NCBI RefSeq assembly: GCF_039523075.1
Contig: NZ_BAAAEP010000003.1
Span: 62,001-126,000, forward strand
Length of the DNA: 64,000 bases
Source of the DNA: Caenispirillum bisanense
Lineage (GTDB): Bacteria; Pseudomonadota; Alphaproteobacteria; Rhodospirillales; Rhodospirillaceae
Direction of reading: 5' to 3'
Positions 18,282 through 26,190 of this stretch are shown here, piece after piece. The translations under genes were made by a program, and so were the position numbers. The first letter of the stretch is position 1; each line of letters starts with the position of its first letter. The notes under the pieces were generated by a model. That model did no database searches. It was given only the letters and a program-made list of their open reading frames with translations, and was not told the origin of the DNA.

Positions 18282-19026
18282 CTCCCCCGTCCTCCTGCTG
18301 CTGGCCTGTTTTCAGCTGCTGCTGACCGGCGTGCTGTGGGTGGCGTGGCACCTGGGCCTGCTGACCGTTCCCGCCGCCCTCGGCGCCGACGCCTGGCTGC
18401 TGCACGAGGTCACCCTGGCCGCCATGCCGCTGCTGGTGGCCGCGCGGGGCGGGGTGGTGCCGGCGGGCATCGGGTGGAGCGCGGCGATCATCGTCGCCTG
18501 GGGGGTGGGGCGGCTGGCGATCACCTTCCTGCCCGAGCCACCGCTGTGGCTGGCGCTGACCGCGGCCACCGCCCTGCCGGCGCTGCTGGCGGGGCTGGCA
18601 GGGCGGCGGTTCCTCGGCCTGCTGCTGCTGGCCCTGGCGGTGGCGGCGGGCGTGCTGCAGTGGGAAGCCTGGCGCTATGGCACCGCATCGTCGGCCTGGC
18701 TGGCCGTGGCCCTCGGCGCTGCGCTGCTGCCAGCCGCCGGTGGTGGCCGCTGGCGCCCCGGCGTGGTGGCGTTCCTGGCCCTGGGGCTGATGCTGCTGGC
18801 CGCCGGCTGGGCGACGGCCAACCCGGCGCTGGTCCGCGCCGCCCTGGTGGCGCTCACCCTGGCCCCCGCCGCTCAGGCACTGCCCGTCGGACGCCCGCTG
18901 CTGGCGCTGTCGGGCACGGCGGCGCTGCTGATGATGCTGGGACTGGCACTGCCCTGGTGGCCGGCACAGCTGGCGGGGGCGGTGGTGTGGGGGGTGGTTG
19001 GGGTGGGGGTGGGGGTGTGTAGGTGA
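18265..19026 (+). CDS. Multispanning membrane protein of unknown function
   Basis: The product of about 253 residues is almost entirely hydrophobic with seven to eight predicted membrane segments. A WLLHEVTLAAMPLL stretch is reminiscent of the GHEM region of NnrS, so it may be a distant half-size relative. It overlaps the end of the NnrS gene and is the last gene of the cluster. An alternative ATG lies at 18256. Its stop is 22 bases before the degenerate CRISPR repeat. Confidence 0.65.
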   Translation: MTRSADSPVLLLLACFQLLLTGVLWVAWHLGLLTVPAALGADAWLLHEVTLAAMPLLVAARGGVVPAGIGWSAAIIVAWGVGRLAITFLPEPPLWLALTAATALPALLAGLAGRRFLGLLLLALAVAAGVLQWEAWRYGTASSAWLAVALGAALLPAAGGGRWRPGVVAFLALGLMLLAAGWATANPALVRAALVALTLAPAAQALPVGRPLLALSGTAALLMMLGLALPWWPAQLAGAVVWGVVGVGVGVCR

Positions 19027-19048
19027 CAGGGTTTGTGAATGGGGCCAG

Positions 19049-19156
19049 GAGGTGCAATGGCCCCGGCGGTTGGGCCGGGGAGGCAGCCATGTACCGCAAC
19101 GAGGTCTGCAAGAACGGACCGCTTCAATGAGGCCCCGGCGGTTGGGCCGGGGAGGC
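19049..19156 (-). CRISPR. Detached CRISPR array tail: one degenerate and one perfect repeat
   Basis: A perfect copy of the 36-base repeat lies at 19121-19156 and a degenerate one at 19049-19084, separated by a 36-base spacer (19085-19120). Orientation matches the large array at 49.55-57.59 kb. The degenerate repeat is intact over its last 26 bases but altered in its first ten on the plus strand. These ten bases are the 3' end if the array is read on the minus strand. Decay of the 3' end is usual for the oldest, leader-distal repeat. This is therefore the end of the array, now separated from the rest by the island. Confidence 0.9.
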
Positions 19157-19164
19157 GGCACTGC

Positions 19165-19171
19165 TATGCCG
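19165..19171. repeat. Left copy of 7-bp direct repeat flanking the island
   Basis: TATGCCG lies eight bases into the interrupted spacer. The same seven bases occur at 49523-49529. The eight bases before it, the repeat itself and the 24 bases after the right copy add up to 39, a normal spacer length for this array. It is most simply a target-site duplication or a recombination core. Confidence 0.7.
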
Positions 19172-19201
19172 CGCACCATAATTTGGCCGGTGCGCGGCAT
19201 A
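19165..19201. repeat. 13-bp perfect inverted repeat at the left island boundary
   Basis: TATGCCGCGCACC (19165-19177) and GGTGCGCGGCATA (19189-19201) are perfect inverted repeats around an 11-base centre. The outer arm includes the direct repeat TATGCCG. At the right boundary CGGCATG (49491-49497) similarly faces TATGCCG (49523-49529). Both boundaries therefore contain an inverted partner of the direct repeat inside the island, which suggests recombinase or transposase recognition sites. Confidence 0.6.
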
Positions 19202-19357
19202 CCCTGGCCCAAGCGACGCAACAGCGCGCCGCTGCGGCTATAGCTGCCGTTGCTCGCCTGTGCTGCCCTCAGCGCCCCCCGGGGGTGTCGCTCATCGACA
19301 TGAAGCGCAGCGCGTGATCTGGCCTGGTAAACTGCCGCACCAGAGGGGAGCCGCCCG

Positions 19358-20752
19358 ATGGTTTCGAGGAATGTCATGAGGAACCCGGCGGAGCCAGCAA
19401 TTGCGGTCGATGCCCCAGAAATTGAAAGAGTTCTAAGCCTCCGTAGCGGTGCCGAATTTGAAAGCCGCCGCCTTATCCAAGGGCGCCGCTACGATCGACT
19501 TGTGGGAGGTCTGCGGGACGTCATATCGGATGCCATCAGGGAGAAGAAACCGCGCTTGGTCTGCCCTTTGTGCGGAGTCGCGGTGCGCCTCAGCGCATCT
19601 CAACAGAAGCGCTTCTTCTTTAGGCACATTGAGGAGGACGGTTCGTGCCCGGCGGTCACGAGGTCGAACCTAGACCACGACACAATTAGGGCACTGAAAT
19701 ATAATGGGGCCCGTGAAAGTGATGCTCACAAAATAACGAAAAACCGCATTGTTGAAAGCCTTTCGGCCGATGGCGGCTTCTCCGAGGTTGCAGTTGAAAA
19801 AACATGGCGTGCCAAGGTAGGCAACCGCCTTCGGCGACCTGACGTGCAGGCAGTCTACAATGGCATTCGAATAGCGTTCGAGGCGCAACTGACCACCACT
19901 TTCCTTGACGTGGTTCGGGGGCGACGCGCCTTTTATCTTGAAGATGGCGCTCTGCTGGTCTGGATCCTCCGGCGGTTCGATCCGGAACATCGGCGGATGA
20001 CCGAGGATGACATCCTTTTCTCGAACAACTCCAATATTCTGGTCGTGGACGAGGAGACATGGCGCCTGTCTCGGGAAAAGGGGCGCTTCATGTTGCGCTG
20101 CCACTATAGGGAGCCCCATCTGGACGACGACGCCAGGGCGGAACGGTGGCAGCAAGCTGTGATTGGGTTTGATGAGCTGACCCTCGACTCGGTCGGGCAG
20201 CGGGCGTTCCTCTTTGACTTTGATGCCCGGGACGCTGAAGTCGTGCAGGAGGCGGCGAAAAGGCAAGCCGAACGCCTTGATGAGGCTCTACGGGAGGAGA
20301 TCTTTTCCTATTGGACGGAGAAGAACATCCGAATGGGCCTCGATAAATCGTCGTTATTATCCTGGGAAGCCACGGTCGGGAAAGCGGCTCAGCGTGGGCT
20401 AACGCTTCCTCAGGTTCCCGATGAGCATGCGGCTTTCGTCACCGCGGTGGCGGTCTTGCTGAGTGCCAAACTGGGGCGCCCCGCAGGCTACCGCTACACG
20501 AAGCTGATTCAAGTAGCCCATCAAGTAGCAGAAAGCCACAGCGAGCTCTTGGTTCCATTCGGCTTTGCGCTCAAGGCCTATGGAACCGAGGCAATAGTCG
20601 ACGCCGAGGATGGCAAGGGAACTTGGCGGCAACGTAAAGTCGGATTCAAGGAACGTATTGCCGCTTCGCCAGGCGCTCACTTTGCTGCTCTGCCTTACGC
20701 TGGGGCATTACGGTATTTGTTCCCGGAATTATCAGAAAAGATACGCGGATAG
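19358..20752 (+). CDS. CoiA-like / DUF6035-type nuclease-fold protein
   Basis: The 464-residue product has a Cys pair CPLCG near residue 72 and a histidine-rich stretch (FFFRHIEEDGSCP) that could form a zinc-binding site. It is followed by a nuclease-like core RRPDVQAVYNGIRIAFEAQ, in which D, E and Q fit the PD-(D/E)XK pattern of competence protein CoiA relatives. The second half is helical with no clear match. First gene of the island, 200 bases from its left end. A role in DNA processing or defence is likely but unproven. Start ATG 19358 follows GGGGAG. Confidence 0.6.
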   Translation: MVSRNVMRNPAEPAIAVDAPEIERVLSLRSGAEFESRRLIQGRRYDRLVGGLRDVISDAIREKKPRLVCPLCGVAVRLSASQQKRFFFRHIEEDGSCPAVTRSNLDHDTIRALKYNGARESDAHKITKNRIVESLSADGGFSEVAVEKTWRAKVGNRLRRPDVQAVYNGIRIAFEAQLTTTFLDVVRGRRAFYLEDGALLVWILRRFDPEHRRMTEDDILFSNNSNILVVDEETWRLSREKGRFMLRCHYREPHLDDDARAERWQQAVIGFDELTLDSVGQRAFLFDFDARDAEVVQEAAKRQAERLDEALREEIFSYWTEKNIRMGLDKSSLLSWEATVGKAAQRGLTLPQVPDEHAAFVTAVAVLLSAKLGRPAGYRYTKLIQVAHQVAESHSELLVPFGFALKAYGTEAIVDAEDGKGTWRQRKVGFKERIAASPGAHFAALPYAGALRYLFPELSEKIRG

Positions 20753-20847
20753 GGGGAAGTCTCCCCTGTCACAGTATTTGCAAACGCCGCTGAGTCTCAA
20801 TGGGCGCACAGGTGCGCCTTGCGACGAGAGATCGCCATCCGCCACAG

Positions 20848-21111
20848 CTACTTCTTAGGCCGCCGCCCCTTCGGCAAGGTCTCCGGTGGTGCAGCGCCAG
20901 GGACTGGCTCGGTGAAGAACTCCCGGATATCGACCTTTAGTGCGTTCGCTAAGCGCTCCAGAACGGCAACGGTTGGATTCTCCAGTTCCCGTTCCAAACG
21001 GCTCACATAGGTCCGATCGATAGACGCATCTACGGCAAGGCTCTCCTGCGAGAGCCGCCTCTCAACGCGAATCCGCCTCAGATTTCGAGCCACAAGCGCC
21101 TGTGCATTCAT
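20848..21111 (-). CDS. Small XRE-family transcriptional regulator
   Basis: The 87-residue product is a single Cro/C1-type helix-turn-helix domain: ARNLRRIRVERRLSQESLA, VDASIDRTYVSRLERELENP and LERLANALKVDIREFF, with a basic C-terminal tail. It is convergent with the CoiA-like gene and divergent from the small membrane protein gene. It may control the latter or the island. Proteins of this type often regulate restriction or toxin genes. Confidence 0.85.
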   Translation of the reverse strand: MNAQALVARNLRRIRVERRLSQESLAVDASIDRTYVSRLERELENPTVAVLERLANALKVDIREFFTEPVPGAAPPETLPKGRRPKK

Positions 21112-21247
21112 AGCGACAGGCGAGCATCTTGTGGAGCATCAAACCACGGACTATAGTCACGTATTACTTTGCAGGAGCTGCTGATTCCGCGGAGGCGCGA
21201 CCGGCCCGCCCATGGTCGGCCGGTTCGCCTAATCGAGAGGGGGCATA

Positions 21248-21721
21248 ATGACTTGGTACTGGTGGTTGGCAGTAGCGGCAGCCGGCTGCGGTTTCTATGC
21301 CCTATGGAAGTCGCACAAGAAGGGGGTAGCAGATCAGGAAGCCCTTGAGGCTGCGATCGCCGAAAGCATGGGGCGGGCGCCCGACTATTCCTATCGCCTT
21401 ACAAGCCACTCTCTTGGTCCCCTGCGCTTTTTTGCTGCCTTTGTTGGCGAGCGGAAAATTTACATCGGCGGCTATGCGGAGCCGTTTGACCCGGCGCGCT
21501 TCCTGAAGTCTGACGACGTTCGCTCCTGGGACATCCACTGGGACACCGGCGTCGATGATCGTGGCCGGACATTCAAGAGACGGTTCTCCCTGCACGTGGC
21601 GGTGAAGTCGATCGAAACGCCTCTGGTGCGAATCGACTGCCAGAGCGAAGCAATGGCTTACAAGATGCGCGAGATCTTCAACCAAACTTTCGGCGACCGC
21701 AGCGTTGCCAGCGCCTCATAA
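21248..21721 (+). CDS. Hypothetical protein with one N-terminal membrane helix
   Basis: The 157-residue product begins with a membrane anchor (MTWYWWLAVAAAGCGFYALW) followed by a soluble region of mixed character with no recognised motif. ATG 21248 is preceded by GAGAGGGGG. It is divergent from the small XRE regulator. A GC-rich inverted repeat after the stop (around 21725-21755) may end transcription. Function unknown. Confidence 0.6.
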   Translation: MTWYWWLAVAAAGCGFYALWKSHKKGVADQEALEAAIAESMGRAPDYSYRLTSHSLGPLRFFAAFVGERKIYIGGYAEPFDPARFLKSDDVRSWDIHWDTGVDDRGRTFKRRFSLHVAVKSIETPLVRIDCQSEAMAYKMREIFNQTFGDRSVASAS

Positions 21722-21828
21722 ACGCCCGCTGATTGGCCCGGAAGGACCGGGCGTCCCGGAATGCAGAATCGAGCGGCGTGCTCTGTGGAGCGCGCCCTAA
21801 TTCTTTCCGGCAGGAACTCGCGCCCGCC

Positions 21829-22020
21829 GTCGTTTTCAGAAGGTCCTACAAAACACAGAAATGCCGGTCAAAAGAAGATGGCGCACGACATCAACTTTAA
21901 ATAATAAAATTGGATGGCGCTGACTGTGACGCAAGAACGAATAAGGCAACAATGCTTGCCAAAAAAATTAATCTATCATTTCACAAAGCAGATAAAAAGA
22001 CTGGACGTGCCTGCGTGACC
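21829..22020. other. A/T-rich region with a Tn402/Tn5053-like end motif upstream of tnsA
   Basis: GTCGTTTTCAGAAG at 21829-21842 equals 14 bases of the terminal inverted repeat I recall for Tn402/Tn5053-family transposons (TGTCGTTTTCAGAAG), except that the first base here is C. It is followed by about 180 A/T-rich bases, the kind of composition seen at Tn7-like ends. CGTCAGAA at 22081-22088 recalls the internal iterons of the same family. I found no matching inverted copy elsewhere in the window, so this could be one end of the tns element or a relic. Confidence 0.4.
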
Positions 22021-22080
22021 TCCGGATATTAAGGTGCAAGCAACCCGGAGGCTCTCCAATGTAGTCATCATTAGAGCCGG

Positions 22081-22135
22081 CGTCAGAAACGAACAACCCC
22101 ACCGCGCCAACGGTGGGGTCATGTCGTCTCTGACG
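22081..22135 (+). promoter_or_regulatory. Nested stem-loops in the leader of the tns operon
   Basis: An inner hairpin CCCCACCG (22097-22104) / CGGTGGGG (22111-22118) with a six-base loop is enclosed by an outer inverted repeat CGTCAGA (22081-22087) / TCTGACG (22129-22135). The structure lies about 125 bases before the tnsA start in a non-coding leader. It may be an attenuator, an RNA element or a pair of transposase-binding sites in inverted orientation. The sequence alone does not decide. Confidence 0.5.
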
Positions 22136-22259
22136 TCTTTGACCGCTTTAACCGATCTCGACGATCCCTGCGTAGAGGGCAGTTACATCCTCTCTATGCC
22201 AGATCGTGAGGTCCTTTGCAAGCCGGAGCGACACCTCCCGTCGCTCGGAAGGGGGACTC

Positions 22260-23054
22260 ATGTCTCAGCGAGCTATCTTACGCCACCTACTGAACATCCG
22301 TGCCGGCTTCGACGAACTCGAGGTTTTATCGGCGACGCCTGCGGATGATACTGCCCTATGTCGGGCCGCACATGACCGAGATGCCAATACCGGCACCCCG
22401 TGGCGGCCTACCCGCCCGTCGGAGGCGAGCCGTCGCCCACCCCTGCGAGGCCGCGGCTCAGTGCGCGGGACGCTGGTCGATCAAGCCAGTGGCCGGGAAC
22501 TCGTCTTCGAAAGCCGCCTCGAGCGCGGGCTGGCGGAAATACTTCTAGCCAGGCGGGACGTCAGCCACATCGCCGACCAGCCGCCGGCGGTGCACTACAT
22601 GACGCCAGACGGACGCACTCGCGGCCATACCTTCGACTTCCTAGTCACGACCGTCGATGGAAAACGGCTCGCGATCGCGGTGAAGCCAGAGGCGAAAGTC
22701 AAAAGCAGTGGCATCCAGACTACCCTCTCTCTGGTCCGCGCCCAAATTGGTTCGCGGTTTGCTGACGCCTACCTGCTGCGGACCGATCGACACATCACAC
22801 GGGACAGGGTGTTCAACGCCCAACTGCTTCTACGTGGCCGTGTCTGCCGCATTGAAGCCGATGTTGCCGCCATGCGAGCCATTGTCGAAACCCTGCCGGG
22901 CAGCTTCAGACTCGCAGACCTCGTCGCCCGTGCAGGAATTGGGGCGCGGGGCTTCAACGCCGTAGTCAGCCTCATTGATGACGGTCTACTGCAGCCAGGG
23001 GAGGGCGGAAAGATTGACTACCTCACCTACCTCCGCCGTGCGGCAGCGAAGTGA
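22260..23054 (+). CDS. tnsA: Tn7-like transposition endonuclease TnsA
   Basis: The 264-residue product contains a restriction-enzyme-like core: FESRLERGLAEILLARRDV with the catalytic glutamate, HTFDFLV with the aspartate, and KRLAIAVKP with the lysine. This E-D-K arrangement, followed by a winged-helix-like C-terminal part, is the TnsA pattern. TnsA cuts the 5' ends of the transposon so that it moves by cut-and-paste rather than by cointegrates. ATG 22260 is preceded by AAGGGGG. tnsB follows after 13 bases. Confidence 0.85.
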   Translation: MSQRAILRHLLNIRAGFDELEVLSATPADDTALCRAAHDRDANTGTPWRPTRPSEASRRPPLRGRGSVRGTLVDQASGRELVFESRLERGLAEILLARRDVSHIADQPPAVHYMTPDGRTRGHTFDFLVTTVDGKRLAIAVKPEAKVKSSGIQTTLSLVRAQIGSRFADAYLLRTDRHITRDRVFNAQLLLRGRVCRIEADVAAMRAIVETLPGSFRLADLVARAGIGARGFNAVVSLIDDGLLQPGEGGKIDYLTYLRRAAAK

Positions 23055-23067
23055 GGGAGGTGCGGCT

Positions 23068-25209
23068 ATGACTAGAGCAACGCGTCTGCCCCGTCCTGTC
23101 ACCCGGTATCGGCTCACTTCGGTTGACCGCGTCCAGATTGACGGCATTGATTTCACCCCGGTCTCGGGAGACCAGGCCGGCTACGTCTTCAGGCCTTTTC
23201 AAGATGATAGAGGCCTCACGATCTCTCTTGACCACGCTGAAATTGAAGATCGGCTAGCTGCGAAGACACTCGTCGTTCATCGCAACTGGTACGGCCCAAA
23301 TAAGGCAAGGCAGCGTTTGACGGCCGCCACGACGCTTCTCTCCGATCTCCCTGCCTCCGAGCAGCACAAGATTCTCTGGCGACTTGAATACTGCGAGCGT
23401 TTCCTGCGCCTGGAAGCTTCGGAAGCGAGCGTTACCCGATCCGACCAAGCAATGAGTCGGGCGATTGCGCGCATTCATACCGAGCTATTGCACCTTGAAG
23501 CAGCCCGGCACGGCAAGCCTCGCAGGTGCGGGCGGAAGAATGAGTATTTCGATCCGCCGTCGCCGCGATCTCTCCGGCGCTGGCTCACCGCCTATGTGGG
23601 CAGCGGTCTTGAGCCCATGGCGCTCCGAGAAGGCCACCATCGTAGCGGCAACAGAATCCCTCGAACTGACGGCGACAGCAGGGAGTTCGCGCTTAAGCAC
23701 GCATGGAACGCTGTAAGCTTAAACCGACCGAAAAAGGCGGAAGTCTATGACACCTACAAGGACGCCCTGGTCGACGAGAATGGCGAGCGCGAGCAAAATG
23801 GCGCTCCCCCGCTGCGCCAAATCGGCCGGCGCTCCTTCGAGCGGATGATCGGCAAATTTTCGCCGTTTGCGCTGTATGCGGGCCGGTACGGCCGAGCAGC
23901 GGCATTGCAGCATTTTGCCCTCGTCCACCGAGGAGCTGACGTCATCCGTGCCCTGGAGCGGGTAGAGATGGACGAGTACAACGTCTCGCTCCAAACCTTA
24001 CTGGTGGAAGCCGGGCTCTGGTCCCGACTTTCGCCTAAGTCAAAGGCTGCAGTACAGCGTACTCGCACATGGCTGACGTTGGCTATCGATTGCGCCACCC
24101 GCTGCATCCTTGCAATGCGCCTGCTGGTCGCCGCGCCCAGTAGCGAGAGCGCGATCTCGGCCCTGGAAATGGCGGTGTTCCCTAAGGACACCGCTTCTCA
24201 TGCGGTCGGGCTAAACGGCCAATGGGAAATGCATGGGGTGATGGAGACCCTTGTCACCGACGGGGGCGCAGCATTCATCGCTGTTGCGACACAGGCGGCA
24301 CTCCGGGATCTGGGAGTTGCGCACGAGGTCCCCCCCGGGGGCGTGCCCTACCTCCGCGGCACTGTCGAGCGGTTTTTCTTGACCGTTCAGTCCCAGCTCC
24401 TGCCGCTGTTTCCCGGGCAGACCTTCGAGAACGCCATCATCAAAGGAGATTACGACGCTGAGGGGAACGCCTGCATCAATGTCGAAGAATTGAACAGGGT
24501 CCTGATCAGGTACGCGGTCGACATCTACCATAATCTCCCGCACGAAGGCTTGGCCGGAGAAACCCCGCGCAACGCCTGGCGGCGCCTCATGGGGCTCTAC
24601 TCGATCGCTCTCCCGCCTAACGAGACTATCCGCAGACACATATTCGGCATTACGACCACCCGACACATCGACAATCGCGGCATCCGCTTCCTTGGCCTGC
24701 ACTTTCAGAGCGAGGAGTTGCAGAAGCTGCGCATCATCGACGACCGGAAGCTTGTTGCCATACGGGTGAATCGGCACGACCTCCACGCCATCTCTGTGCA
24801 GCTTGAGCAGGGTTGGCTCTCCGTGCCATGCGTGTTCAAGGAGATCGCGGGAACCAGCGTCTGGGAGTGGATCGCGGCGGCGCAGGATCTCAAGCGTCGG
24901 CATGCCGATATGGCGGCGCTGTCAAAGGGCGTGGTGCGACAAGCCATGGATGACCTCCGGCAGACAGCGGCCATGGCCACCAAGCGGGCGGAGATTGGCG
25001 AGCCTGTTCTGACGCTACAAGATGTCGAAACGGCCGAGCGCGAGCTGTTCCGTTCCTTCGAATTCGCCGACGACTCTGATGCCTCCGACGAAGAACTGCT
25101 CGGCGCCACCGAGGTTCTCCCACCTTCAGCCCCACCGGGTGCCTCCGACATGTTCGAGGCGACCGACGACGAGTTCGGCGGTCCAGCCGATTGGCAGCAG
25201 GAGTCATGA
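23068..25209 (+). CDS. tnsB: Tn7-like DDE transposase TnsB
   Basis: The 713-residue product has an N-terminal DNA-binding region and a retroviral-integrase-like core with the DDE residues in LAIDCATR, LVTDGGAAF and RGTVERFF, then a Mu-transposase-like C-terminal beta domain and a variable acidic tail. It binds the element ends and joins 3' ends to target. The tail (after LQDVETAERELFRSFE) is a likely contact for TnsC. Start at 23068 after GGGAGG. It overlaps tnsC by four bases. Confidence 0.92.
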   Translation: MTRATRLPRPVTRYRLTSVDRVQIDGIDFTPVSGDQAGYVFRPFQDDRGLTISLDHAEIEDRLAAKTLVVHRNWYGPNKARQRLTAATTLLSDLPASEQHKILWRLEYCERFLRLEASEASVTRSDQAMSRAIARIHTELLHLEAARHGKPRRCGRKNEYFDPPSPRSLRRWLTAYVGSGLEPMALREGHHRSGNRIPRTDGDSREFALKHAWNAVSLNRPKKAEVYDTYKDALVDENGEREQNGAPPLRQIGRRSFERMIGKFSPFALYAGRYGRAAALQHFALVHRGADVIRALERVEMDEYNVSLQTLLVEAGLWSRLSPKSKAAVQRTRTWLTLAIDCATRCILAMRLLVAAPSSESAISALEMAVFPKDTASHAVGLNGQWEMHGVMETLVTDGGAAFIAVATQAALRDLGVAHEVPPGGVPYLRGTVERFFLTVQSQLLPLFPGQTFENAIIKGDYDAEGNACINVEELNRVLIRYAVDIYHNLPHEGLAGETPRNAWRRLMGLYSIALPPNETIRRHIFGITTTRHIDNRGIRFLGLHFQSEELQKLRIIDDRKLVAIRVNRHDLHAISVQLEQGWLSVPCVFKEIAGTSVWEWIAAAQDLKRRHADMAALSKGVVRQAMDDLRQTAAMATKRAEIGEPVLTLQDVETAERELFRSFEFADDSDASDEELLGATEVLPPSAPPGASDMFEATDDEFGGPADWQQES

Positions 25210-26189
25210 GAATGGACGGACTGGACGACCTCCTTGGGGGCATGGACCCCGCGCGGCGGCACCGCTACGAGCTGACACAACGGATGCAGAAGCGGTATTT
25301 CTCGAGCCGCCGAGACAAGACGCTGAGCAACGAGATCAATCGGTGGGTTGACGTCACTCTTGCCTCATTGGTGGGCCCGCATCCAGAGGGCAGAATCCTC
25401 GCCGTGATCGGAGACCCGGGCGCAGGGAAAACTAGGGCCATCAAGCGCGCAATGTCTGCGGTCCCCGCGCTGGGGCAATCGACCCTCTGTGTGATCGCGC
25501 CGCGGCCATGCACCCTCAAGCAACTCGGCCGCACGTTTCTGAGCGCAATGGGGTACGAACTGCATCGCGACCTGCGCGAACATCTGACCTGGGAAAAGGT
25601 TCGTGACCACCTTGAAGCCAACCAGGTGCGGTTCGTCTGGGTGGACGAGTTCCAGCACGTACTCGACGGAAAGCACGATGCTCAGGTAGCGGCGATTTCC
25701 GACACGTTCAAGAACCTGGTGCAGCGGCGCTCCTGGCCGGTCAGCTTCCTGCTCTCCGGCCTGCCGGCAGTCTCATCTTTTCTGGGCCGCGACCGCCAAC
25801 TTGAACGGCGGAGCCGCACCCTTGAGTTCGGCTGCTTGTCCTTCCCCGCCAGCACCGGCCTGATTCGGGAGGTGTTGCTGAATACCATCGTGGAGACGGA
25901 CGGCGGCATGGGCCTTGGAGACCTGGCCACCGACGAGTTCGTGCATCGGCTTTGCCACGCCACAGGTGGGGCGCTCGGCGTCGTCATCGACCTGATTCGC
26001 TCTGCCGTCCTGGAGGCAGCCGAACGGTCGACGTTCAATGGCATCATCCAGATGTGTGACTTTGCCGCGGCCTATGCCTCGGAACGAGGCTGCGAACCGT
26101 CCGAGAACATCTTCCTGTCATCGCGGTGGCACGAGATTCGGCCAGAGAACTCGCGGCTCCGACCACCAGTTTCGGCGGAGGAGAGGTAA
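25206..26189 (+). CDS. tnsC: Tn7-like AAA+ ATPase TnsC (TniB-like)
   Basis: The 327-residue product is an AAA+ ATPase with Walker A GDPGAGKTRAI, Walker B FVWVDEFQHVL and a sensor region LLSGLPAV. TnsC/TniB proteins polymerise on DNA and connect the target selector with the transposase. The gene begins inside the tnsB stop codon (ATGA). Length is close to TniB and short Tn7-like TnsC proteins. Confidence 0.92.
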   Translation: MRMDGLDDLLGGMDPARRHRYELTQRMQKRYFSSRRDKTLSNEINRWVDVTLASLVGPHPEGRILAVIGDPGAGKTRAIKRAMSAVPALGQSTLCVIAPRPCTLKQLGRTFLSAMGYELHRDLREHLTWEKVRDHLEANQVRFVWVDEFQHVLDGKHDAQVAAISDTFKNLVQRRSWPVSFLLSGLPAVSSFLGRDRQLERRSRTLEFGCLSFPASTGLIREVLLNTIVETDGGMGLGDLATDEFVHRLCHATGGALGVVIDLIRSAVLEAAERSTFNGIIQMCDFAAAYASERGCEPSENIFLSSRWHEIRPENSRLRPPVSAEER

Positions 26190-26190
26190 C

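Noticed and set aside
19157..19300. A tRNA gene or tRNA fragment as integration site
   Set aside because: No cloverleaf-like sequence is present at either boundary. The interrupted unit is a CRISPR spacer.
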